Positions 1 through 7,340 of a DNA stretch of 8,808 nucleotides are shown one piece after another. The notes under the pieces are model-generated. The model did not search any database and was not told the origin of the DNA. It was given only the letters and a program-made list of their open reading frames with translations. Each line of letters begins with the position of its first letter. The first letter of the stretch is position 1. Made by a program: the position numbers and the translations under genes. Source of the stretch: Methanobacterium sp. (lineage in GTDB: Archaea; Methanobacteriota; Methanobacteria; Methanobacteriales; Methanobacteriaceae); contig PMNN01000144.1 in NCBI GenBank assembly GCA_003161815.1, positions 5,841 to 14,648 on the forward strand, in the 5' to 3' direction.

Positions 1-33
1 TTCAGGTCTTATTATTGCTCTTATCATCTTCAT
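1..33 (-). CDS. nifI1: NifI1, PII-family nitrogenase regulator (first 11 codons; runs off the window edge)
   Basis: Reading leftward from an ATG at 33-31, the first eleven residues are MKMIRAIIRPE. This is the opening beta strand typical of PII (GlnB) proteins, and in methanogens that of NifI1. A Shine-Dalgarno sequence (AAGGAGAT on the minus strand, about 49-42) lies some 9-10 nt upstream. A second in-frame ATG at 27-25 is possible but sits further from that site. The gene follows nifH on the same strand after a 47-nt gap, which is the known methanogen order nifH-nifI1-nifI2-nifD-nifK. NifI1 with NifI2 binds dinitrogenase and switches it off post-translationally when ammonium is available; 2-oxoglutarate relieves this. 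Only the start is visible, so the assignment rests on those residues plus position. Confidence 0.75.
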   Translation of the reverse strand, partial: MKMIRAIIRPE

Positions 34-80
34 TTTTTTTTATCTCCTTAAATAATAACTTATATCCAAATATTCATTAG
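34..80 (-). promoter_or_regulatory. nifH-nifI1 intergenic spacer with nifI1 ribosome binding site
   Basis: The 47 nt between the nifH stop and the nifI1 ATG carry a strong minus-strand GGAG core (47-44) inside TAAGGAGATA. No TATA box or T-run terminator stands out in the spacer, so nifH and nifI1 are most simply read as one transcript. Confidence 0.55.
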
Positions 81-965
<885 letters not shown>

Positions 966-986
966 TTAATCAGTTGTGCACTCTAC

Positions 987-994
987 AATATAAA
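987..994 (-). promoter_or_regulatory. TATA box of the nifH promoter
   Basis: On the minus strand this reads TTTATATT, a near-ideal archaeal box A. A start about 25 nt downstream falls near 963-967, giving a leader of roughly 55 nt that contains the operator at 941-954. A second AT-rich stretch nearer the gene (921-940) would leave almost no leader and is the less likely choice. Confidence 0.5.
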
Positions 995-1026
995 CATTAT
1001 GGTAGATACTGAAAAAATCTTCAAAG

Positions 1027-1034
1027 TTTATAAA
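1027..1034 (+). promoter_or_regulatory. Possible TATA box for the membrane-protein gene
   Basis: TTTATAAA is the best box A-like sequence in the 276-nt divergent region between nifH and the gene at 1185. It is its own reverse complement, so strand is undetermined by sequence. If used rightward, the transcript would start near 1055-1060 with a leader of about 130 nt, which is long. The rest of 995-1184 is A-rich on the plus strand and shows no clear operator. Confidence 0.25.
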
Positions 1035-1184
1035 GTTCAAAAAAGAAAGAAAATAAAAGAAATTCATATTAAAAGAATATCAACTATTTTTAGTCTACTA
1101 ATAATCCTTCTACGGCAACGAAATTCTAATCATATCAATTTTAATCCCCAATTAGACGTATCCAAAAAAAATTAGTGAATCGAA

Positions 1185-2765
1185 ATGCTTAATAAAAATC
1201 GGCTTAAAAACTTAATCTGGATCATACCAGCTATAATAGCCTTTTTAATAGCTCTAATCCCCACATTAAAATATCAATGGCCACTAAGCTGGGATATAAT
1301 TTATCACATCCAATATGCTCAAATTTATGCTAAATACGGCTTTGTATTAACAGATCCTCTCTTAGACTCACCTGTTGGTCAAAAAATAGGTTATCCCCCT
1401 CTATTCCATTTACTTTTAGCTTACTTAGGTTTGATAACTAAAGTAGATTTATTCCAAATCGCTAGGTCTATGCAACCCTTCTTAGCCATGTTTATAGTAC
1501 TATCAGTTACATACGTAGGCAAAAAGTTATACGGTACTATAGCAGGAATTTCAGCTGGATTTTTATTAATATCAAGCTTATTACTCAGTCGTATAATACT
1601 TCCACTGCCAGAAAATCTAGCTCTGATATTTCTTCCATTATCTGTTTATTTTTACTACTACTCCCTAAAAGAAAAATCAATTAAATATGCAGTTTTAGCT
1701 GGATTATTATTTACAATTATAATTTTAACCCATGAAACAGCATCTTTAAGCTTATTTTTAATAATTACCTCATTTTCAATAATTGAATTAATTCTTTATC
1801 GCAATAAAAGTATTTTCAAAGATTATGGTGCTTTCCTCATTCTGCCTATTTCATTACTTATTACAGGGGTATTGGCTCTTCTAATTTTTGCACCATATAT
1901 CATTAATAGTATTCTCCAACTTGGATTTACAGCTTCAACTGGATTTATCACATCCATTTCCAACAATCGACCTCTAGGTGTATTACCTTACATTGGATAC
2001 TTAGGAGTAATAGTTTTACCGTTTGCCTTGGTCGGAGCCATTGTAGCATTCAAAAAACTAGAAAAAAATGATATAGTTATCTTTACCTGGATAATTGTCA
2101 TGTTTCTCTTAAGCAATGCCTATTGGTTTGATGTAAACGTCGTAACTTACCGAGTACTTGTTTATCTGTTATTACCACTCTCCATACTGGGCGGGTTTGG
2201 TTTAAGTCAGGTGTATCTGAAATTAAAGAATTATAAAAATTTTTCATCAAAAAACTTCAGAATATCATTTTTAATATCTATATTTGTATTAGCCACATTT
2301 AGCGGTATTTTAACAGTTGAAAGCCCAAAAATAGCAACATTTAGTGTTAAAAATCAATATGGAAATATTCAAATCGCTCCTCCATCACCATCTGAGATTG
2401 ATCTCGCACGCTGGTTTAACGAAAATGGGGATAAAAGCAAATCTATATTAACTAACAATCTTTTTACAGGCACTTTTTTAGTTACAGAGACAGGTATGCC
2501 TCTACATTATGGTTTTGAGGATTTTAACAAAAATATCCCCGAATCTGCCTTTAAAAGTGCTGGAATTGGTTATATTGTATTAGATAAAAGATGGACTTTC
2601 AACTCTACTAATGGAACACCCTACTTTAAGGAAGTTAACGATGGAGATTTTTATCCTTTGGTTTATTATAGTGGAGATATCCCATCCCATATCAATGAAA
2701 TACTGCCCAATTTCATTAAAGTAGTGTATCAAAATGATGACTTCATAATTTGTCAAGTACAATGA
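1185..2765 (+). CDS. Polytopic membrane protein, GT-C glycosyltransferase-like, function unknown
   Basis: The 526-residue protein has about 12 predicted membrane segments by eye (roughly residues 10-29, 71-86, 94-112, 117-139, 143-160, 168-182, 186-204, 214-240, 266-289, 297-312, 321-345, 360-378). A hydrophilic C-terminal domain follows (about 380-526). After the first segment is a loop with W36-D37 and H41, then GYPPLFHLL (69-77). An acidic residue in the first extracytoplasmic loop with this layout is typical of GT-C enzymes, which move sugars from polyprenyl-phosphate donors outside the membrane. Other polar residues within the membrane part are E143-N144, H183-E184 and R323. I cannot assign a substrate or family. 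It stands alone between the nif unit and pycB. The ATG at 1185 has a poor ribosome binding site (GTGAATC upstream), and the nearby upstream GTG is out of frame. Alternatives are a non-catalytic GT-C relative or an uncharacterised cell-envelope protein. Confidence 0.8.
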   Translation: MLNKNRLKNLIWIIPAIIAFLIALIPTLKYQWPLSWDIIYHIQYAQIYAKYGFVLTDPLLDSPVGQKIGYPPLFHLLLAYLGLITKVDLFQIARSMQPFLAMFIVLSVTYVGKKLYGTIAGISAGFLLISSLLLSRIILPLPENLALIFLPLSVYFYYYSLKEKSIKYAVLAGLLFTIIILTHETASLSLFLIITSFSIIELILYRNKSIFKDYGAFLILPISLLITGVLALLIFAPYIINSILQLGFTASTGFITSISNNRPLGVLPYIGYLGVIVLPFALVGAIVAFKKLEKNDIVIFTWIIVMFLLSNAYWFDVNVVTYRVLVYLLLPLSILGGFGLSQVYLKLKNYKNFSSKNFRISFLISIFVLATFSGILTVESPKIATFSVKNQYGNIQIAPPSPSEIDLARWFNENGDKSKSILTNNLFTGTFLVTETGMPLHYGFEDFNKNIPESAFKSAGIGYIVLDKRWTFNSTNGTPYFKEVNDGDFYPLVYYSGDIPSHINEILPNFIKVVYQNDDFIICQVQ

Positions 2766-2832
2766 TAAAATAAATTTGATAATATTTTCTAAAATCCTTA
2801 TCTAAAAAAAAAATCAATATTAATTGAGTGTA

Positions 2833-2860
2833 ATCATATTAAAATTATGATAATATATAT
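2833..2860 (+). promoter_or_regulatory. pycB promoter: TATA box with an adjoining inverted repeat
   Basis: TAATATATAT at 2851-2860 is a good archaeal TATA box. A start about 25 nt on (near 2880-2885) gives a leader of about 35 nt. Directly upstream is a 6-bp inverted repeat, ATCATA-N7-TATGAT (2833-2851), where the factor-B recognition element and upstream activators would sit. The arms are AT-rich, so they could be chance. It does not resemble the bacterial BirA biotin operator. The rest of 2766-2918 shows no gene. Confidence 0.4.
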
Positions 2861-2918
2861 TAGAGTTTGGACTATCTAATACAAGACATTATAATTATTT
2901 ATTTTATGAGGGTTCACT

Positions 2919-4634
2919 ATGAAAAAGATTAAGATCATAGAAACAGCATTTCGAGATGCACATCAATCACTTCTGGCAACTAGAATGAGAACTAGAGATA
3001 TGTTACCCATTGCCAAGGAAATGGATAATGTGGGATTCTTTTCCCTAGAAGTGTGGGGAGGGGCTACCTTCGATACCTGTATCCGTTATCTCAACGAAGA
3101 TCCATGGGAACGCTTGGTTGAACTAAAAAACCTCATTAAAAAAACTCCCTTACAAATGCTTCTCCGCGGGCAGAATCTGGTGGGATACAAGCACTACCCC
3201 GATGATGTGGTTCGAAAATTTGTCGAAAAATCCTACGAGAATGGAATAGATGTTTTCCGTATATTTGATGCCTTAAATGATATAAGAAATATGGAAATGG
3301 CCATAAAAGTAGCTAAAGAACAGAATGCACATGTTATGGGTACCATAAGCTATACTATCAGTCCATACCACACCATAGAAAAATATGTAGCATTTGCTAA
3401 GGATTTAGAGAATTTAGAATGCGATTCTATAACTATAAAAGATATGGCAGGGCTTATATCACCGCATGATACATATGAACTTATAAAAACTTTAAAAGAA
3501 GAAACTGATCTCATGATAAATCTACACTGCCACTGCACCAGTGGCATGAGTCCTATAAGTTACTATGCTGCATGTCAGGCAGGAGTTGACCTGTTGGATA
3601 CCGCGATATCTCCATTATCATGGGGTGCTTCACAACCACCTACTGAAAGTATCGTAGCTGCCCTGAATAATACTGCCTATGACACGGGGTTAGATTTAAA
3701 GCTTCTTACAAATATTAAAAAATATTTCGAAGAGATTCGGAAGAAATATAGTAGTTTAATAGATCCCATCGCCGAAAAAGTTGATACGGATGTTTTAATA
3801 TATCAAATTCCGGGTGGGATGCTTTCAAATTTCGTTTCACAACTTAAACAACAAAATGCACTTGATAAATATGAGGAAGTGCTTAAAGAAGTGCCTAAAG
3901 TTAGAAAAGAACTCGGATATCCCCCATTAGTAACTCCTACTAGCCAAATTGTGGGTATAATGGCAGTTATGAATGTTCTAGGTGATGAAAGATATAAAAA
4001 TGTCTCAAAAGAAGTTAAGGAATACATTAAAGGGTATTATGGAAGACCACCTGCACCAATAGACCCGGTGATAGCTAAAAAAGTAATTGGCGATGAAAAA
4101 CCTATTACTGTAAGACCTGCTGATTTACTTGAACCTGAATTCGAAAAATATAAGAAAGAAGGCGAAAAACTGGGAATTATAAAAAAGGAAGAAGATATTT
4201 TAACTTATACTCTATATCCTTCAGTTGCAATCAAATTTCTGCGGGGAGAAGTGGAAGAAGAATCCTTAAAACCGGAGAAAACAATTCAATCTGAAGAGCC
4301 TGCAGGATTACCAACTGAATATTCAGTGGATGTAGATGGTGAAGTATTCGATGTTAAAGTATTGCCTGTTGGTTACATGGAGATCGGAGCAACTTCTAAT
4401 AAAGCTCGAAATGGATCAGTTGAAGGTAGTGTTATCTCAACCATGCAGGGTATGATTTTAAAACTCAAAGTCAGCAAAGGAGACAATGTAAAAGAAGGGG
4501 ATGTTGTAGCAGTCCTTGAGGCCATGAAAATGGAAAATGATGTCCATGCTCCTCAATCAGGAATTGTGGAGGACGTATTCATTGAAGAAGGTGACACGGT
4601 GAACGCTGGTGATGCCTTAATGGTTATAAAATGA
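2919..4634 (+). CDS. pycB: Pyruvate carboxylase subunit B (carboxyltransferase plus biotin carrier)
   Basis: This 571-residue subunit receives CO2 from biotin charged by the separate biotin carboxylase subunit PycA and transfers it to pyruvate, giving oxaloacetate. In methanogens this feeds the incomplete reductive citrate pathway to 2-oxoglutarate and aspartate. The N-terminal carboxyltransferase TIM barrel (about 1-290) shows ETAFRDAHQS (8-17), the IKDMAGL segment with the expected carboxylated lysine K174, and the metal-binding HCH (203-205). A conserved central domain follows (about 300-460, including the GYYGRPPAPI segment). The biotinyl domain is at about 490-571, with AMKM at 535-538 and K537 as the biotin site. 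Oxaloacetate decarboxylase alpha subunits share this layout. The methanogen context and absence of membrane-subunit genes favour pyruvate carboxylase. The start is supported by GAGGGT (2908-2913), 5 nt before the ATG. pycA is not adjacent. Confidence 0.93.
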   Translation: MKKIKIIETAFRDAHQSLLATRMRTRDMLPIAKEMDNVGFFSLEVWGGATFDTCIRYLNEDPWERLVELKNLIKKTPLQMLLRGQNLVGYKHYPDDVVRKFVEKSYENGIDVFRIFDALNDIRNMEMAIKVAKEQNAHVMGTISYTISPYHTIEKYVAFAKDLENLECDSITIKDMAGLISPHDTYELIKTLKEETDLMINLHCHCTSGMSPISYYAACQAGVDLLDTAISPLSWGASQPPTESIVAALNNTAYDTGLDLKLLTNIKKYFEEIRKKYSSLIDPIAEKVDTDVLIYQIPGGMLSNFVSQLKQQNALDKYEEVLKEVPKVRKELGYPPLVTPTSQIVGIMAVMNVLGDERYKNVSKEVKEYIKGYYGRPPAPIDPVIAKKVIGDEKPITVRPADLLEPEFEKYKKEGEKLGIIKKEEDILTYTLYPSVAIKFLRGEVEEESLKPEKTIQSEEPAGLPTEYSVDVDGEVFDVKVLPVGYMEIGATSNKARNGSVEGSVISTMQGMILKLKVSKGDNVKEGDVVAVLEAMKMENDVHAPQSGIVEDVFIEEGDTVNAGDALMVIK

Positions 4635-4658
4635 ATAAAAAAAGTTTCGAAATCATTT

Positions 4659-4684
4659 AGATTATATAATTTAAATCTTTTTTT
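4659..4684 (+). terminator. Terminator of pycB, between convergent genes
   Basis: An AT-only-loop hairpin (AGATT 4659-4663 with AATCT 4674-4678) runs into seven T residues (4678-4684). It lies 25 nt after the pycB stop and 6 nt before the queC stop on the other strand. T-runs are the main archaeal termination signal; the hairpin is weak and may be incidental. The A-run at 4637-4643 provides T residues for the leftward queC transcript. Confidence 0.5.
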
Positions 4685-4689
4685 GCTAA

Positions 4690-5376
4690 CTATTCATATA
4701 TAGTTTCATCCAAAACTTCTGTATCTTTAAAAGCCCTAATACGCCTCATACACGATTCACAAGTCCCACAATGGTATTTCGCACCCATGTAACATGAATA
4801 GCTCAAATTCATGGGAGCATTTATTTCATTACCGAGTTTCACAATATCAGATTTATTCATTTCACTAACAGGAGCCTCAATTTTTATATCTACTAGAGAT
4901 CCAATTCCTAAAACATTATTAAATGCATCTAAGAATTCTTTAGAGTTGTCAGGGAATGTAACAGCTTCTTCAAAATCCCATCCAACAATTATTATTTCAG
5001 CTTTTTCAGCTTCAGCAAATGATGTGGCGATTGCTGTAAATACTATGTTTCTTCCAGGAACCCATACTCTTCTTGCAGTATTATCACAAATTGATTTATC
5101 ATCCAGTTGATGTATTTTAAGTTCTGGAACTTCTTCATCAGATGTTAAAGCAGATTTTCCAAGGTTTTTTAGCCATGGAAGCTTTATTACAGTATTCTTA
5201 ATATTTAATTGTTCACAAATTGTTTCAGCAGATTTGATTTCCATTTTGGCACTTCTTTGCCCATAATCAAATGTTAAAGCATGAATTTCATATTTGTCTT
5301 TAAAATAACTAACAGCTACCGTAGAGTCTAAACCTCCAGATAGAACTGCTATGGCTTTATTTTTTGATTTATCCAT
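4690..5376 (-). CDS. queC: QueC, 7-cyano-7-deazaguanine (preQ0) synthase
   Basis: QueC uses two ATP and ammonia to turn 7-carboxy-7-deazaguanine into preQ0. In archaea preQ0 is inserted into tRNA position 15 and becomes archaeosine. Numbered from the chosen start (228 residues), the PP-loop SGGLDST is at 13-19, WVPGRN at 105-110, an archaeal-type FPDNS at 141-145, and the zinc site C195, C203, C206, C209 lies in SCYMGAKYHCGTCESC. An upstream in-frame ATG at 5415 would add 13 residues and overlap larC. I prefer the ATG at 5376 because GGTG (5386-5383) lies 6 nt before it and the conserved core begins soon after. The gene follows larC by 22 nt on the same strand, so they are probably cotranscribed. 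No other preQ0 genes (queD, queE, folE-type) are in view. Confidence 0.93.
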   Translation of the reverse strand: MDKSKNKAIAVLSGGLDSTVAVSYFKDKYEIHALTFDYGQRSAKMEIKSAETICEQLNIKNTVIKLPWLKNLGKSALTSDEEVPELKIHQLDDKSICDNTARRVWVPGRNIVFTAIATSFAEAEKAEIIIVGWDFEEAVTFPDNSKEFLDAFNNVLGIGSLVDIKIEAPVSEMNKSDIVKLGNEINAPMNLSYSCYMGAKYHCGTCESCMRRIRAFKDTEVLDETIYE

Positions 5377-5398
5377 CTTCAACACCAATAAAAAATAT

Positions 5399-6628
5399 TT
5401 AATAATCATTAGCAATGTCTAAATAATTCTTATCAAGTAATATCCGAAACTCTTCATTAGCCATTTTCATCACATTTTTAAGAGAAATTCCTGTTTTTTT
5501 AGCTATCTCTTTGGCATCCTCATATTCTGGTGCAATGTTAATTATCTCTTCTCCAATTAATCCCACTTTAATCCTTATATCAAAATTTATTCCACCAATA
5601 CACAATTTCATGGGAATAATTTTTCTTTCAGCAATGTTTCTGTGCACATAACTCAACATTCTAACTCCCAAGGTTCCAGTTTCTCTTATTATTGCCTCTG
5701 AAACAACCCCTGAATCCTCTGGTTTAGTGATAACTCTTAAAAGATGACCCGGTCTGTTTTTCTTTGTTATAGTAGGTAATATAGTGACATCCAAGGCCCC
5801 AGCAGCAAGAAGACGATCAAAAGAATGACCCAGAACCTCTCCAGTAACGTTATCCAAGTTCGTCTCTAAAATTGATACTTTATCATTCTCTGTAGGAGAT
5901 TCACCAACTAAAATCCTTAAAGTATTAGGAAATGGAAGTTCTAGTTTCCCTGCCCCATAACCGATCTTCCTATTGATTATTACCGGATAAAAATCATAGA
6001 ATTCGTCTACCATGCTGATGAGGATTGCTGCTCCAGTAGGTGTGGTGAGCTCATTTTCTACGGGACCACCAAACACAGGAACATTCTTAAGAATTTCTAA
6101 TGTTGCTGGAGCCGGGATGCTCATGGATCCGTGGCTTGATTCTTTCCTACCTCCGCCCAGAGCAACTGGCATTCCATAAATTCGTTGCGAATTTAATTTG
6201 AGCTTAAAAAAACAGTATGCAACACCCATGATATCTGCAACTGCGTCTGCAGCCCCAACTTCATGAAAATGCACTTCATCTAAGTTTTTTCCATGGATTT
6301 TGCCTTCAGCTTCTGCAAGTACTTTAAAAACTTTTTTTGCAAAGTTTAAAATATTAGGGGTAACCAGTTTGTGCTCTATATCATTTAAACGATTTAATAG
6401 TGCTTTATATGTTATGGGATTGTCGTCATGGCATTTAATGTTTACATAAGTTGAATCCATTCCTGATTTTTGAACTTTATTTGTTTTTACACTGATATCA
6501 CCAAAATAAGAGGCATAATGTTCCATAACATCTTGAGCATCTTTTATATCAACTCCCAAGTCTAAAAGTGCTCCTAACACCATATTTCCCGCTATACCCG
6601 CGTTTTGGGGATCTATAATTACAACCAT
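5399..6628 (-). CDS. larC: LarC, nickel-insertion enzyme of the nickel-pincer nucleotide (NPN) pathway
   Basis: LarC is the CTP-dependent cyclometallase that inserts nickel into pyridinium-3,5-bisthiocarboxylate mononucleotide, the last step of NPN cofactor synthesis. At 409 residues it is full length, with both the LarC1 and LarC2 parts in one frame; Lactobacillus plantarum needs a ribosomal frameshift to join them. Conserved segments are HFHEVGA (120-126), SHGSMSIPAPAT (165-176), ELTTPTGAA (193-201), ETNLDNVTGE (255-264), RPGHLL (292-297) and ETGTLGVR (316-323). The N-terminal motif, usually GISGDM, reads GIAGNM (11-16), with asparagine replacing the usual aspartate. Larger Lar partners (LarA, LarB, LarE) are absent from the window, so the user of the cofactor here is unknown. 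The ATG at 6628 has a weak AAGGGTT before it. The partner downstream is queC. Confidence 0.9.
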   Translation of the reverse strand: MVVIIDPQNAGIAGNMVLGALLDLGVDIKDAQDVMEHYASYFGDISVKTNKVQKSGMDSTYVNIKCHDDNPITYKALLNRLNDIEHKLVTPNILNFAKKVFKVLAEAEGKIHGKNLDEVHFHEVGAADAVADIMGVAYCFFKLKLNSQRIYGMPVALGGGRKESSHGSMSIPAPATLEILKNVPVFGGPVENELTTPTGAAILISMVDEFYDFYPVIINRKIGYGAGKLELPFPNTLRILVGESPTENDKVSILETNLDNVTGEVLGHSFDRLLAAGALDVTILPTITKKNRPGHLLRVITKPEDSGVVSEAIIRETGTLGVRMLSYVHRNIAERKIIPMKLCIGGINFDIRIKVGLIGEEIINIAPEYEDAKEIAKKTGISLKNVMKMANEEFRILLDKNYLDIANDY

Positions 6629-6720
6629 TTTTAACCCTTTATAGAAACTTGAAATTTACTTTAGATATCATATCTTATTCCATCTTATTTGATTTATCCT
6701 AATACAATTATTACTAGCTT

Positions 6721-6730
6721 ATTTTATAAA
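6721..6730 (-). promoter_or_regulatory. Candidate TATA box of the larC-queC unit
   Basis: On the minus strand this reads TTTATAAAAT, flanked by AT-rich DNA. A start about 25 nt downstream (near 6700) would give a leader of about 70 nt to the larC ATG. There is no other clear box A closer to the gene, and no palindromic operator that I can see between 6631 and 6720. Confidence 0.4.
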
Positions 6731-6774
6731 TTTAATTAATGATAAAAAAATAGACCAAGATAAAGCTTTCGACA

Positions 6775-6806
6775 AGCATTTAAGGGTGGATTAGGAGGTA
6801 AATGCT
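6775..6806 (+). repeat. 8-bp inverted repeat enclosing a Shine-Dalgarno sequence
   Basis: AGCATTTA (6775-6782) pairs perfectly with TAAATGCT (6799-6806) around a 16-nt loop that contains AGGAGG. In RNA the stem would bury the ATG at 6802 while presenting the ribosome binding site in the loop. It sits at the head of the degenerate zinc-ribbon reading frame. The arms are mostly A/T, so chance is possible. Confidence 0.35.
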
Positions 6807-6937
6807 CCTGTGCCTTGGATGTGGTGGATAAGAAATCTCCTTGAAAAAATTATATGCAAAAATTGTGCTAAAATCTTTAAACGAATACGGATTCACAATT
6901 ATGTTTCGATTGTAGAAAAATAATTAAAAGTAAAAAA
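6802..6937 (+). pseudogene. Probable remnant of a small zinc-ribbon protein gene (one stop, two frameshifts)
   Basis: No intact frame exists, but three frames read in turn give a coherent zinc-ribbon pattern. From the ATG at 6802 comes CLGCGG, then a TAA stop at 6829-6831, then EISL. In the next frame comes IICKNCAKIFK (about 6849-6881). In the third frame comes TDSQLCFDCRKIIKSKK (about 6887-6937). Each switch is explained by loss of one A, in the A-run at 6844-6849 and in the AAA at 6879-6881. Restoring both, and reading through the stop, gives about 45-50 residues with three CxxC pairs, a lysine-rich tail and a preceding GGAGG (6794-6798). This is pattern recognition only. It could be real decay, homopolymer sequencing errors in a live gene, or coincidence. 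The T-rich block at 6939-6953 would end its transcript. Confidence 0.38.
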
Positions 6938-6953
6938 ATTTTTTTTAATTTTT
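6932..6953. terminator. Bidirectional A7/T8 terminator tract
   Basis: Seven A residues (6932-6938) meet eight T residues (6939-6946), followed by AATTTTT. The T-run can end rightward transcripts from the degenerate gene. The A-run is a T-run on the minus strand, immediately after the stop codon (6947-6945) of the PII-like gene. The stop codon of that gene lies inside the tract. Confidence 0.5.
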
Positions 6954-7286
6954 GGAATTATTTCCCGAACTTACTATTATTCTACGTATGGGAACCTCTA
7001 AAATGGTGTATTTTTCTCCTTTCAGTTCATCACTAATCAATTCCACCATTTTATCCACTTTTTCTTCATCCACAACACTGCAGATTAACATAGCAGCGGT
7101 GGCGTGATCCTTAATCATTCCAATAGCTGATTTAGGATCTTCTTTTATCGCAAATCCTTTCCAATCTTGGGGAGACATGCCCTTGTATTCCAAAATATAG
7201 AATCCTGTTATTCCTGCATTAGTAAGGGCGTTCATGGCCTTACCGAGATTTTCTATCTCAACAAAAACTCTAAGATGAACTTTCAT
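6945..7286 (-). CDS. PII-like small protein of the MJ1244 type, function unknown
   Basis: This 113-residue soluble protein has no signal peptide or membrane segment. Its pattern fits the ferredoxin-like fold of PII-related regulators: an opening strand [12 protein letters not shown], a helix around [10 protein letters not shown], a strand GFYILEYKG (28-36), a loop with SPQDWKG (38-44), a strand [11 protein letters not shown] (63-73), the helix [15 protein letters not shown], and a closing strand [16 protein letters not shown] recognise it as resembling the uncharacterised MJ1244 family conserved in methanogens, from memory and not from a search. The classical PII T-loop is not evident, so ligand and target are unknown. 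It reads away from cbiS across a 54-nt shared promoter region, which hints at a link to corrinoid metabolism, but this is inference. The ATG at 7286 is preceded by GTGGT only 3 nt away. Confidence 0.75.
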   Translation of the reverse strand: MKVHLRVFVEIENLGKAMNALTNAGITGFYILEYKGMSPQDWKGFAIKEDPKSAIGMIKDHATAAMLICSVVDEEKVDKMVELISDELKGEKYTILEVPIRRIIVSSGNNSKN

Positions 7287-7296
7287 AATACCACTA

Positions 7297-7324
7297 TTAT
7301 TATATCATTTTACATTAATTATAA
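7297..7324. promoter_or_regulatory. Overlapping divergent promoters of the PII-like gene and cbiS-cobS
   Basis: Within the 54-nt gap a plus-strand box TTATTATAT (7297-7305) would start transcription near 7326, about 15 nt before the cbiS ATG. A minus-strand box TTATAATT (7324-7317) would start near 7296, about 10 nt before the ATG of the PII-like gene. Each predicted start lies at or next to the other's TATA box, so the two promoters probably compete or are controlled together. The start sites are inferred from archaeal spacing. Confidence 0.4.
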
Positions 7325-7340
7325 GTATTGGTGGTAATGA

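Noticed and set aside
999..1175. An unbroken 58-codon plus-strand reading frame (MVDTEKIFKV...) in the spacer between nifH and the membrane-protein gene.
   Set aside because: It has no ribosome binding site, starts 4 nt from the nifH TATA box, contains the best rightward TATA-like box, and is mostly Lys/Ile/Asn as expected of AT-rich noncoding DNA. I could not link it to any family.
2919..4634. Possibility that this is the alpha subunit of a sodium-pumping oxaloacetate decarboxylase.
   Set aside because: The domain layout is shared, but no membrane beta or gamma subunit gene is nearby, and methanogens of this type use a two-subunit pyruvate carboxylase of this size.
4690..5376. Possibility that the PP-loop protein next to larC is LarE and not QueC.
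   Set aside because: It carries the QueC four-cysteine zinc site (C195, C203, C206, C209), WVPGRN and FPDNS segments, and lacks LarE-like features that I can recognise.
6629..6800. Search for a tRNA, C/D-box RNA or riboswitch in the larC upstream region.
   Set aside because: No cloverleaf, no paired C and D boxes and no known riboswitch core could be recognised. Only the TATA box and the inverted repeat at 6775-6806 stand out.
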